From NCBI GenBank assembly GCA_044237765.1, contig JBIIEQ010000001.1:1-64000 (forward strand): a DNA stretch of 64,000 nucleotides, given 5' to 3'. Made by a program: the position numbers and the translations under genes. Positions 7,991-16,717 of this stretch are shown here, piece after piece. How positions within the stretch are numbered: position 1 is the stretch's first letter; each line of letters opens with the position of its first letter. The stretch comes from UBA6136 sp044237765. Lineage in GTDB: Bacteria; Pseudomonadota; Gammaproteobacteria; Methylococcales; Methylococcaceae. The notes under the pieces are model-generated. The model was not told the origin of the DNA. It ran no database searches and saw only the letters and a list, made by a program, of their open reading frames with translations.

Positions 7991-10200
7991 AATTGACCGA
8001 GCTTTTTATGGGGCCGTGGCAGAGAGGATTCATCGCGTTCCATCTCAATGGACTCTGTCTGCTGGGACTTTTGTTTTTTGTCTCGCAGTCACAGGCCGGC
8101 TCCCGATTACAGACGCTGGACTATTCGCAGCTGCCTGGTGATCGGCTGGAGTTTGTATTCAGGCTGGATGGCCCGGTGATGTCGACACGAGATTTTCAGA
8201 CGGAGAATCCAGATCGCATCGTGATCGACTTACCGGCCGTGACCAATGGGCTGGATAATAAAACCATTTCCGTGGAACGGGCAGGGGTCAAAACCGTTCA
8301 GGTCGTGGAGGCGGGTGGGCGTACCCGTGTGGTGTTTAATCTGGACCGGATGCAGCCGTATAACGTCAGAACCCAGGCCAACCAGGTTTATGTCACCCTG
8401 GGAAATGAACGAGGTGATCAGCAGCCCATGAGAAGTCAGTCGATGACTTCGCCTGCGGCTTACCCTTTGCGCCGTTCTGCACCCTCCTATGCCACTACCC
8501 CGGAACTGGGGAATGTCGATTTCCGCCGCGGGGAAAATGGAGAAGGCCGTTTGCTGCTTACACTGGGTAATCCAAAGGCCATGGTGGATATCCGTCGCGA
8601 AGGCCGTAAGGTCATCGTTCGCCTGCCCGAGTCGGTGTTGCCTTCCCGGTTGGCGCGTCGTCTGGATGTCATCGATTTTTCGACTCCCGTCCATTACATC
8701 GAAGCCACATCCGAGCCGGGTGGAGCAAGAATTGTTGTGACCCCGGTGTCTGATCGGTATGAATTTTCCTCCTATCAATCGGGTGGCTTGCTGGCGGTTG
8801 AATTTCGCGCGGTATCGGACCAGCAGCCTGATTTGGCTGACAGAAAGAAGCCGATTGTCTATTCAGGCAACAAGCTGACGCTGAACTTTCAGGATATTTC
8901 GGTGCGATCCGTTTTGCAGATTCTGGCCGACTTCACCAATGTCAATATAGTAGCCAGTGACACCGTTGACGGTAACGTCACGCTCCGGCTCCAGGACGTT
9001 CCCTGGGATCAGGCACTTGATTTGGTGCTGAAGTCCAAGGGTCTGGGTAAGCGCCAGGACGGCAATATCATCCGGGTTGCGCCACTGGATGAGTTGAATA
9101 AGCAGGAGCAGGAGGAATTGGAAGCCCGTCAGGTGGTGGAAGAACTTGAGCCGCTCAGAACCGAAATTATCCAAGTCAACTATACGAAAGCGGAGGAGTT
9201 GAAAAAAATACTCGTTGGGGCGAGCGAGAAGAGCGACCGGTCTGTGGCCGATGTCAATCCGATCACCGGGCAGCGGACGACCTCCAAGACCACCGCGATT
9301 GACGTGGGGCAAACTCTGCTCTCTTCCAGAGGAAACGTCACAATAGATCCACGAACTAACCAGCTCATTATCAATGAGACGGCTCGAAATCTTGAGAGAA
9401 TCCGTGACCTGATCAGTGAGCTGGACAAGCCGGTGCGACAAGTGCTGGTCGAGTCGCGCATCGTCATTGCCACCAACGAATTCACCCGTGAGTTGGGGGC
9501 TCGGCTTGCGCTCAACAGGGCGAATTCTGTCAATAATTACTCCAGAGGGAATACCGACTATGCGAACGTTCCGCCCTCGGACCAAAGTGGTACCAGCGGT
9601 CATGCCCTGGTTGACCTGGCCTCCACTGCGGCGGCGGCCAGCGGCGGTTATTTCGGCGTGACTTTTCTGAAGGTGGGTGAATATCTGCTGGATCTCGAGT
9701 TATCCGCGGCGCAGATCGACGGTCGTACCGAAATCATTTCAACTCCCAAAGTGGTCACGACCGATGGCGCCGAGGCTTATATCCTCCAGGGTGAACAGAT
9801 TCCCTACTCGCAGAACAATGCATTGGGCGCCTCGAATACCCAGTTCAAGGATGCGGTGCTGGAACTGAAGGTGACCCCTCACATCACGGCTGATGAAAAC
9901 ATCCTGATGGACCTGTCCGTAAAAAAGGATGCTCCCGGCGTCCGCCCCTATGCCAATGGCAATGTCGGTATCGAGAAACGCGAAATCCTGACGACGGCCC
10001 AGGTCAATAATGGCGAAACCATGGTGCTGGGTGGTGTTTTTGAGGGTGATCAGCAGGATCGGACGGATAAGGTACCGTTTTTGGGGGATTTGCCCGGTGT
10101 CGGTTTCATGTTCCGTAAAAACCTTACACAGGACAAAAAGAAGGAGCTTCTGATCTTCATAACGCCGAAGATCATTGGTTCCGAGCTAGTGCGACGCTGA
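7987..10200 (+). CDS. pilQ: Type IV pilus secretin PilQ
   Basis: This 737-residue protein forms the outer-membrane secretin pore through which the pilus is extruded. A signal peptide runs to about A37 (VSQSQA). It is followed by AMIN domains that bind peptidoglycan (about 40-270), an STN/N0 domain with LNFQDISVRSVLQILADFTN (about 300-360), a secretin N1 domain (about 385-490) and the secretin C-domain (about 520-735). That last domain carries the typical VLGGVFEGDQQ and VPFLGDLPGVGFMFR motifs. It is the last gene of pilMNOPQ. In many gammaproteobacteria aroK-aroB follow; here the next gene is convergent rne. Confidence 0.97.
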   Translation: MKLTELFMGPWQRGFIAFHLNGLCLLGLLFFVSQSQAGSRLQTLDYSQLPGDRLEFVFRLDGPVMSTRDFQTENPDRIVIDLPAVTNGLDNKTISVERAGVKTVQVVEAGGRTRVVFNLDRMQPYNVRTQANQVYVTLGNERGDQQPMRSQSMTSPAAYPLRRSAPSYATTPELGNVDFRRGENGEGRLLLTLGNPKAMVDIRREGRKVIVRLPESVLPSRLARRLDVIDFSTPVHYIEATSEPGGARIVVTPVSDRYEFSSYQSGGLLAVEFRAVSDQQPDLADRKKPIVYSGNKLTLNFQDISVRSVLQILADFTNVNIVASDTVDGNVTLRLQDVPWDQALDLVLKSKGLGKRQDGNIIRVAPLDELNKQEQEELEARQVVEELEPLRTEIIQVNYTKAEELKKILVGASEKSDRSVADVNPITGQRTTSKTTAIDVGQTLLSSRGNVTIDPRTNQLIINETARNLERIRDLISELDKPVRQVLVESRIVIATNEFTRELGARLALNRANSVNNYSRGNTDYANVPPSDQSGTSGHALVDLASTAAAASGGYFGVTFLKVGEYLLDLELSAAQIDGRTEIISTPKVVTTDGAEAYILQGEQIPYSQNNALGASNTQFKDAVLELKVTPHITADENILMDLSVKKDAPGVRPYANGNVGIEKREILTTAQVNNGETMVLGGVFEGDQQDRTDKVPFLGDLPGVGFMFRKNLTQDKKKELLIFITPKIIGSELVRR

Positions 10201-10204
10201 CGCC

Positions 10205-10241
10205 AAAAAAAGCCCCGGACATCCGGAAGATGGTCGGGGCC
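10205..10241 (-). terminator. Rho-independent terminator of rne (also between pilQ and rne)
   Basis: On the minus strand a long GC-rich stem (outer arms GCCCCG / CGGGGC with an inner ATC/GAT stem and small bulges) is followed by seven T residues. It sits 46 nt past the rne stop. On the plus strand only CTTTG follows, so it acts less clearly for pilQ. Confidence 0.8.
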
Positions 10242-10286
10242 TTTGTACAAGTCCGGGAGGTTTATCCGGCCTGGAGCCGGCGATAG

Positions 10287-12953
10287 TTAGTCCTCCGAGT
10301 CTGGCCGTGTTTCTCTGAGGTCCGGTTCAGCTGCAACCGCAGGGTACACTTCCGTCAGCTGACTGTCGGCCGGTTCTGGCTGCACGGCAATAGAAGGCTC
10401 GAAGCTGGGTGTGACCGGTGCGTCAGAACTTACGTCCAATCCGGCATCCGGTGAGTGGGCGGGTCGAATGGGAACACGTCGATCCCTACGGCTCCGGGTG
10501 CGGCGACGGGCGGGTCTGCGTGTCTCACCATTAGTGGCCTCTTCTCGAGTCTCTGGCGTCGTACCGTCCTCCATGACAGGTTCCGGGGCTTCTTCAGACA
10601 AGAACAAATCTGCCTGTCCGGCGACGGCAGGCATGTTTTCTGGGCGGGCTTCAGCCACGAACGGCGCGTCGGGTTCGGCTGTAAAAGAGGGTTCATCAAA
10701 GTCCGCAGTTCTGTCCTCGCCCGGCGGCCGCAAGCCTCTATGGCGTGGCGAGCGGGACGCACGAATATTTTGCGGGCGCGCTGTAGGTTCGCGGTTTACC
10801 ACATCATTACCGCCTGTTGTGTCTGCGACGGTGCTGATCTGGTCGACGTTGCCTACCGCATCAGTCTCGCTGATCTCATCGATCGTCGAACCTGCCTCCT
10901 CGGCAAGCAAAGTCGTTTCGGCACTGCTGCGTTCGGCCCCGCCTTCATTGCGGCGTCCACGACGACGGCGATTACCGCGACGGCCACCTTCACGGACGCC
11001 CTGGCGTTCACCATCCCGCACTCCGCCAGTGGTTCCCAGATCCTCGATCGCTGCATCGACTTCCACTATCGCTGGGCCTGTTTCCGTGGGTTGGGGGCGC
11101 GGTGGGCGATTTTCAGCCCTTCGCTGGCCACGGCGATCTGAATCCATTCGGCGCTGATTGGGCTTCTCGCGTGAGCCCGCTGGACGATTTCTGCCACCAG
11201 ATTTCTCCGGAACTTCGGCTGTTGTCACCGGCTCCTCTTCAGGTTTGCTGCCAGTCAGCAAGGTCAGGAAACGCTTGATAAGCCCACCTTTCTTGGCCGT
11301 CGGCGCCGGCGTCAAAGGCCCGCTCACCCGGCGGGGAGGCGCCATCTGATCCGGCATGAATTCCTTGACGGCCGGCTCGACCTGGCCCGTGCTCGACTCG
11401 CGGTTGTAACGATCATTGACCAGCTGTTCCGGTTGGACAATCTGGTAACTCGGCGTCTTTTCGTCCTCGTCTTCGGTTTCCGCCGCACGGACTCGCTGGA
11501 TTTCGTAAAAGGGTGTTTCCAGATGTTTGCTGGGGATGATCAGGACAGCGACATTGTGGCGCTTCTCGATATCGTTAACCGTTGGACGTTTTTCGTTGAG
11601 CAGGTAAGTAGCGGAATCCACCGGTAGATAAGCGATGACCTTGCCGGTATTTTTCTTGATGCACTCCTCTTCGATGATGCGAAGTACCGACAGCGCCAGG
11701 GACTCCACGCTACGTATGCTGCCCTGGCCGCTGCAGCGGGGGCAGGTGAGCAAGCTGGATTCGCCGAGTGACGGCCGCAGGCGTTGGCGCGACATTTCCA
11801 GCAGGCCGAAACGCGAGATGCGACCCAGTTGTATACGGGCGCGATCCATGCGAACCGCGTCACGCAGCCGATTTTCGACAGCCCGCTGGTTCCGGGAGGC
11901 CATCATGTCGATAAAGTCGATAACGAACAGACCGCCCAAGTCACGTAGGCGAAGTTGGCGAGCGATTTCGTCAGCCGCCTCAAGATTGGTGTTGAGTGCG
12001 GTTTCCTCGATGTCGCCGCCCTTGGTGGCGCGCGCCGAGTTGATGTCGATCGCCGTCAGGGCTTCCGAATGATCGATGACTATGGCGCCACCTGAAGGCA
12101 GTGGCACCTCGCGGCAATAGGCCAGTTCAATCTGGCTTTCGATCTGATAGCGATTGAATAGCGGGACGTTGTCCTGATACTGACGAGCCTTTTGGATGAA
12201 CTGCGGCATGACCTGCTGCAGGAAGCTCTTGACCAGTTTGAATGTGCCCGGGTGATCGATGAGGATTTCGTCGATGTCGCTGCGCAAGTGGTCGCGCAGC
12301 GCACGAATAATGACGTTGCTTTCTTGAAAGACCAGCAACGGGGCAGCTTTTTCCTGAGCAGAACGCTCAATGGCGTCCCAGAGTTGCAGGAGGTAGTTCA
12401 TGTCCCACTGCAGTTCCTCAACCGATTTTCCACCACCTGCCGTGCGGATGATCAGGCCCATGCCCTCTGGGACTTGCAATGCGGCCATCACCTCGCGCAT
12501 ATCTGTGCGGGTATCACCCTCGATGCGGCGGGAAATGCCCCCAGCGCGAGGATTGTTTGGCATCAGGACCAGATAGCTGCCAGCCAGGCTGATATAGGTG
12601 GTAAGCGCGGCCCCCTTGGTGCCTCGCTCCTCCTTTTCGACCTGGATCAGTAGCTCCTGGCCTTCCTTGAGGTAATCCTTGATGTCGCGACGGCTCACCT
12701 CCTGGTCGGGCGGCAGACCGAGATAGGCGGGCACGATTTCCTTGAAAGGCAGGAAACCGTGTCGGTCCGAGCCAAAGTTCACAAAGGCGGCCTCAAGGCT
12801 GGGTTCAACCCGGCTGATCACGCCTTTGTAAATGTTGGCTTTTTTCTGTTCCCGAGAGGGAACCTCAATATCAAAGTCGTAAAGTTTTTGGCCGTCCACC
12901 AGCGCAACACGGAGTTCCTCCGGTTGCGTGGCATTGATTAACATTCTTTTCAT
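10287..12953 (-). CDS. rne: Ribonuclease E
   Basis: This 888-residue endoribonuclease starts RNA decay and processes rRNA and tRNA precursors. The S1 domain occupies about 38-115. The DNase-I-like catalytic region keeps the metal-binding aspartates at the same numbers as the E. coli enzyme: D303 in AIDINS and D346 in FVIDFIDM. The Zn-link CPRC is at 404-407. After about residue 500 the protein becomes an Arg/Pro/Glu-rich disordered tail that would be the membrane and degradosome scaffold. An AAGGA ribosome site precedes the ATG. A long leader upstream may mediate autoregulation. Confidence 0.97.
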   Translation of the reverse strand: MKRMLINATQPEELRVALVDGQKLYDFDIEVPSREQKKANIYKGVISRVEPSLEAAFVNFGSDRHGFLPFKEIVPAYLGLPPDQEVSRRDIKDYLKEGQELLIQVEKEERGTKGAALTTYISLAGSYLVLMPNNPRAGGISRRIEGDTRTDMREVMAALQVPEGMGLIIRTAGGGKSVEELQWDMNYLLQLWDAIERSAQEKAAPLLVFQESNVIIRALRDHLRSDIDEILIDHPGTFKLVKSFLQQVMPQFIQKARQYQDNVPLFNRYQIESQIELAYCREVPLPSGGAIVIDHSEALTAIDINSARATKGGDIEETALNTNLEAADEIARQLRLRDLGGLFVIDFIDMMASRNQRAVENRLRDAVRMDRARIQLGRISRFGLLEMSRQRLRPSLGESSLLTCPRCSGQGSIRSVESLALSVLRIIEEECIKKNTGKVIAYLPVDSATYLLNEKRPTVNDIEKRHNVAVLIIPSKHLETPFYEIQRVRAAETEDEDEKTPSYQIVQPEQLVNDRYNRESSTGQVEPAVKEFMPDQMAPPRRVSGPLTPAPTAKKGGLIKRFLTLLTGSKPEEEPVTTAEVPEKSGGRNRPAGSREKPNQRRMDSDRRGQRRAENRPPRPQPTETGPAIVEVDAAIEDLGTTGGVRDGERQGVREGGRRGNRRRRGRRNEGGAERSSAETTLLAEEAGSTIDEISETDAVGNVDQISTVADTTGGNDVVNREPTARPQNIRASRSPRHRGLRPPGEDRTADFDEPSFTAEPDAPFVAEARPENMPAVAGQADLFLSEEAPEPVMEDGTTPETREEATNGETRRPARRRTRSRRDRRVPIRPAHSPDAGLDVSSDAPVTPSFEPSIAVQPEPADSQLTEVYPAVAAEPDLRETRPDSED

Positions 12954-13460
12954 TCACTAATCCTTTAGCGTCCCGAGGCAACCGATCCGGCGGTCGCACT
13001 TAGCCTCCAAAATCCGGGTAGCGTCACCCATCCAGTCTGATGGGTGGATACACGAGTCACCATTCGGGTCGCGTGTGCGTCGCTCGTCATGGGTCGAGCG
13101 TACAAAACCCTTTAGTTTTTACGATTAGCTCACGCAGTTCGTGACGGGGCTTCCTCGTCTGTACGAAGCATGGGGCGCAAGCGGAGCGGGATTCAAACAG
13201 GTGCACAAAGGAGTGAACCCGTGGACTGTCCTTTGGGCCCGCTCCTGGCGGCACATATTGGAATTCGTGGGTGCGGATTATCCAGACCTGGCAGCTTCCG
13301 GCTCCATCCCGCTAGAGTGAGCTTCAGCTTTGGTTTTGTCTCTTTTTGCCTGGCCGGTGTCCTTGCGCTCAATAGAGCGACGACATAACCCAGCATTAGC
13401 AACTATAACAACGCTCAGTGAAATCATCAATTTAATCGGTGAAACTGCTATGATGCCGCG
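12954..13460. promoter_or_regulatory. Divergent rne/rluC intergenic region with rne leader hairpins
   Basis: About 507 bases separate the divergent rne and rluC starts. Nearest rne are two stems: CACCCATC (13025-13032) with GATGGGTG (13039-13046), and CGCTCG (13081-13086) with CGAGCG (13095-13100). In E. coli the long rne 5' leader folds into hairpins that RNase E binds to control its own mRNA; a similar role here is an inference from position and structure. A -10-like TATAAC lies around 13403 upstream of rluC, but I could not define complete promoters. No coding gene is convincing. Confidence 0.5.
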
Positions 13461-14411
13461 ATGAATTCCAGCCCGATCAGCCCATCCGTCCAGTGGATAG
13501 AAGTGGATGCGGACAACGCCGGCCAGCGTATCGATAACTTCCTCTTCACCCGCCTCAAGGGTGTTCCCAAAAGTCACGTTTACCGCATATTGCGTACCGG
13601 TGAGGTACGTCGCAACGGCGGTCGGGTCAAGGCTCAGGATCGTCTTGATTCGGGGGATGTGGTGCGGCTTCCTCCCATTAGGGTCGCCGAACGTGAGCAT
13701 GTCGAACTCCCCCTCAATCTCATACGTGGCCGGATTGAACCCCGGATTCTCTTCGAGGATGATGATCTTCTCGTGCTCAACAAACCCTCAGGCATGGCGG
13801 TGCACGGCGGCAGTGGCCTCAGTTATGGTGTTATCGAAGCGCTGCGTGAGTTGCGCCCTCAGGCCCGTTCGCTCGAGCTGGTGCACCGGCTGGATCGGGA
13901 AACTTCCGGCTGTCTTCTGATTGCCAAGAAACGTAGTGCCCTCAAGTCGTTGCATGAGCAATTCAGGGATGATGATGTCAACAAGGTTTATGTGGCGCTT
14001 TTGGCGGGGCAGTGGGCCAAAACACGGCTGATGGTCGATGCGCCACTCAAGAAGAATGTGTTGCAGAGCGGTGAGCGCATGGTGCGAGTGGCCCGGGATG
14101 GCAAGTCGGCCATGACCGAATTCAAGCGGCTCGCTCGTTATGCCGAGGCGACGCTGGTCGAAGCCAGACCCATTACCGGGCGCACCCACCAAATACGTGT
14201 TCACGCCTTACACATGGGCCATGCGCTCGCCGGTGATGAACGTTACGGTGACGAAGCGACCAATCGCCGGTTTAGACAGTCTGGGCTCAAACGCCTGTTC
14301 CTGCATGCCGCCCATACTACTTTTCGCCACCCTCGCACGGGGGTGGCGGTGAAGGTCGAGGCGCTGCTCGACTCGGAACTCGCCGATTTTCTAAAGGATT
14401 TGCCGAAGTGA
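13461..14411 (+). CDS. rluC: 23S rRNA pseudouridine synthase RluC
   Basis: This 316-residue enzyme isomerises uridines in 23S rRNA (positions 955, 2504 and 2580 in E. coli). An S4 RNA-binding domain lies at about 20-80 (GQRIDNFLFTRLKGVPKSHV). The catalytic domain carries VHRLDRETSG with the nucleophilic aspartate at 145, and later RPITGRTHQIRVH. The length matches RluC rather than RluD. The rne-rluC divergent arrangement is conserved in gammaproteobacteria. The stop overlaps the next gene's GTG start. Confidence 0.95.
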   Translation: MNSSPISPSVQWIEVDADNAGQRIDNFLFTRLKGVPKSHVYRILRTGEVRRNGGRVKAQDRLDSGDVVRLPPIRVAEREHVELPLNLIRGRIEPRILFEDDDLLVLNKPSGMAVHGGSGLSYGVIEALRELRPQARSLELVHRLDRETSGCLLIAKKRSALKSLHEQFRDDDVNKVYVALLAGQWAKTRLMVDAPLKKNVLQSGERMVRVARDGKSAMTEFKRLARYAEATLVEARPITGRTHQIRVHALHMGHALAGDERYGDEATNRRFRQSGLKRLFLHAAHTTFRHPRTGVAVKVEALLDSELADFLKDLPK

Positions 14412-15055
14412 AGGATCGCTACGAATTGGTTGTCTTCGATTGGGATGGCACTCTGTTTGATTCCATTGGCTGGATTGTTCGTTGCCTGCAAATGGCTGCG
14501 GCAGAGAGTGACCTGGAAGTGCCGACCGAGTCTCAGGCGCGATCCGTCATCGGGCTCAGTCTGCAACAGGCGATGGATGCGCTCTACCCAGGTGCCACGG
14601 AGATCAGGGCTCAGCAATTGGTCAAGCACTACCGCGAGCATTACCACAAAGATACAGGCCATCGACTGGGCCTGTTCGAGGGAGTCGAGCCTGTTCTCCA
14701 TGAACTGCGCGATCGAGGGTACAAACTGGCCGTGGCGACTGGCAAGGCGCGTTCGGGTCTGGATCATGCCCTGAATGCAACAGGTCTGACCGAGTTCTTT
14801 GATGCGACCCGCTGTGCCGATGAAACCGCCTCCAAACCACATCCACTCATGGTTCATGAACTGCTCGAAGATTTGCGGGTTACCCATGAACGCACCCTGC
14901 TGGTCGGGGATTCCCTGCATGATCTGCGGATGGCAGACAACGCCGGCGTCGATGTCGTGGCGGTCGCTTGCGGGGCCAATTCGAGGGCCGAACTGATGGC
15001 GCTGAATCCCTTGCTGTGTCTTGAAACCACCCCTGAACTTCTCAACCATCTCTAA
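14408..15055 (+). CDS. HAD-superfamily hydrolase, phosphoglycolate-phosphatase-like
   Basis: This 215-residue HAD phosphatase carries motif I FDWDGTLFDS (nucleophile D11, general acid D13), a helical cap domain, motif II AVATGK, and motif III/IV in K(118 region)PHPLM and LVGDSLHDLRMA. It resembles the Gph-like group encoded next to rluC in many gammaproteobacteria. Substrate cannot be told from sequence: phosphoglycolate or another small phosphate ester is possible. The GTG start overlaps the rluC stop, so it is translationally coupled to rluC. Confidence 0.9.
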   Translation: MKDRYELVVFDWDGTLFDSIGWIVRCLQMAAAESDLEVPTESQARSVIGLSLQQAMDALYPGATEIRAQQLVKHYREHYHKDTGHRLGLFEGVEPVLHELRDRGYKLAVATGKARSGLDHALNATGLTEFFDATRCADETASKPHPLMVHELLEDLRVTHERTLLVGDSLHDLRMADNAGVDVVAVACGANSRAELMALNPLLCLETTPELLNHL

Positions 15056-15067
15056 CGTGGAACGCCG

Positions 15068-16045
15068 ATGACCGAAGAATCAACAGAGTCAACCCAACCC
15101 AATTCGGACGCTCATTGGGAGCGAGAGGCCCTGGAAAAAGTCCTGCTTGCCTCCGTCGAGGAGCAACGCCGCAGCCGGCGCTGGGGCATCTTCTTCAAGT
15201 CGTTGCTGGCTCTGTACCTTGGTGGCGCCCTGTGGATGGCCTACAAGCCATGGAGCGGATCAACTTCCGGCAAGGAGGGGGACGGTCATACCGCCGTCAT
15301 CGACGTGGCTGGCGTGATAGCGCCCGGACAGCCTGCCAGTGCCGACAATATCATCCAAGGTTTGCGCGATGCGTTGGAAGACAAGCACACCAGGGGCATT
15401 ATCCTGCGGGTGAACAGTCCGGGCGGGAGTCCCGTGCAGTCCGCCTATGTCTACGACGAAATCCGGCGGCTGAAAAAATTAAAGCCGGATTTGGCCATAC
15501 ACGCCGTGGTAGCGGATATGTGCGCTTCTGGCGGATATTACATCGCCTCGGCCGCCGACAAGATTTATGTCAATAGCGCTAGTGTGGTCGGCTCCATTGG
15601 CGTCATCATGGGCAGCTTCGGCTTCGTCGATACCATGAAGAAATTCGGTGTCGAGCGCCGCATCATGACTGCCGGCGAGCACAAGGCGCTCATGGATCCA
15701 TTCGCGCCCGTTGATCCGGTGGCGAAGCAGCACATGCAGGGCGTGCTAGGCCAGGTCCACCAGCAGTTCATCGATGCGGTCAAGCAGGGCAGGGGAGCCC
15801 GACTCAAGGTAACTCCGGATATGTTCTCCGGCCTCATCTGGACTGGCGCCGAGGGGATCAAGCTTGGCTTGGCCGATGAGCTGGGTGACGTCCGTCATGT
15901 AGCGGAAGATGTCATCGGTGCCAAGAAGCTTGTTGATTTCAATCCCGAAGAAAACTTACTGGACCGGGTGTCCCGTCGATTCGGAGCCTCGGTGGGTCAT
16001 GTCCTGCTGGAATCCGCCAACGGACTGTCGGCCATGCCCCGTTGA
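15068..16045 (+). CDS. sppA: Signal peptide peptidase SppA (S49 family, short form)
   Basis: This 325-residue inner-membrane serine protease degrades released signal peptides. A cytoplasmic N-terminus of about 40 residues precedes one transmembrane helix (about 41-60). The protease domain shows ILRVNSPGGSPVQSA, the nucleophile S154 in CASGGYYIAS, and a candidate general base K206 in AGEHKALMD. It is the single-domain form, about half the length of E. coli SppA. It lies 12 nt after the HAD gene in an apparent rluC-gph-sppA-nudF operon. Confidence 0.92.
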   Translation: MTEESTESTQPNSDAHWEREALEKVLLASVEEQRRSRRWGIFFKSLLALYLGGALWMAYKPWSGSTSGKEGDGHTAVIDVAGVIAPGQPASADNIIQGLRDALEDKHTRGIILRVNSPGGSPVQSAYVYDEIRRLKKLKPDLAIHAVVADMCASGGYYIASAADKIYVNSASVVGSIGVIMGSFGFVDTMKKFGVERRIMTAGEHKALMDPFAPVDPVAKQHMQGVLGQVHQQFIDAVKQGRGARLKVTPDMFSGLIWTGAEGIKLGLADELGDVRHVAEDVIGAKKLVDFNPEENLLDRVSRRFGASVGHVLLESANGLSAMPR

Positions 16046-16064
16046 AATTCCGGTCGATGCGGCC

Positions 16065-16661
16065 ATGAGCAAGGTTTTTGAAGTAATTGAAGAATCCCCG
16101 GTTTACCGGGGATTCTTCAATTTGAGCCAGTTTCGCCTTCGACATACCCTGTTTGGCGGGGGGTGGAGTAGGCCACTGGTTCGTGAGCTTTTTCATCGCG
16201 GTCGATGTGTGGCGGTGATTCCCTATGACCCTGCAACGGATCGCGTGGTTTTGATCGAACAGTTCCGTATCGGCGCCTTGAGTGACAAGGCAGTGCCCTG
16301 GTTGGTAGAGATTGTGGCCGGCGCCATCGAACCGGGCGAAAGCCCCGAGGCCGTGGCGCGGCGGGAATCGATGGAAGAGGCGGGCTGCCTGTTGGGGGAG
16401 CTGATCCAGATCGGCGAGTTCTACACCACTCCGGGCGGCTGCTCAGAAAAAGTCAGCGTGTTTTGTGGCTTGGTCGAGGGTGACGTCAAGGATGGTGTCT
16501 ATGGATTGGTCGAAGAAGACGAGGATATTCGTGTTCTTGTGATAAGCCTTGATGAGGCCTTGGCCTGGCTGGATCGTGGCATAATCGATTCGGCGATTCC
16601 CGCGTTAGCCCTGCAATGGTTGGCACTCAATCGCGAGTCGCTCAGAACAGGCCAAACCTGA
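16065..16661 (+). CDS. nudF: ADP-ribose pyrophosphatase (Nudix, NudF type)
   Basis: This 198-residue Nudix hydrolase is predicted to split ADP-ribose into AMP and ribose-5-phosphate. YRGFFNLSQFRLRH near the N-terminus and the Nudix box GAIEPGESPEAVARRESMEE with EEAG match NudF. PGGCSEK and the ENEDIRV-like EDEDIRVLV segment are also family features. The ATG at 16065 is chosen because the family begins there; a longer frame starting in sppA is out of character. Codons 8-20 form a 17-bp perfect hairpin, listed separately. It starts 20 nt after sppA. Confidence 0.92.
   Translation: MSKVFEVIEESPVYRGFFNLSQFRLRHTLFGGGWSRPLVRELFHRGRCVAVIPYDPATDRVVLIEQFRIGALSDKAVPWLVEIVAGAIEPGESPEAVARRESMEEAGCLLGELIQIGEFYTTPGGCSEKVSVFCGLVEGDVKDGVYGLVEEDEDIRVLVISLDEALAWLDRGIIDSAIPALALQWLALNRESLRTGQT
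16085..16122 (+). repeat. 17-bp perfect inverted repeat inside the start of nudF
   Basis: AATTGAAGAATCCCCGG (16085-16101) and its exact reverse complement (16106-16122) are separated by the 4-nt loop TTTA. It lies 40 nt after the sppA stop and overlaps nudF codons 7-20. It has the shape of a terminator stem but only ATTTG follows, not a U tract. It may tune sppA-nudF read-through, mRNA end formation or translation. Confidence 0.85.
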
Positions 16662-16717
16662 TTCTTTGCATGAAAAGCTGTCGGGATTAACACGCCCTAG
16701 TCCATCCAAACCGTTGT

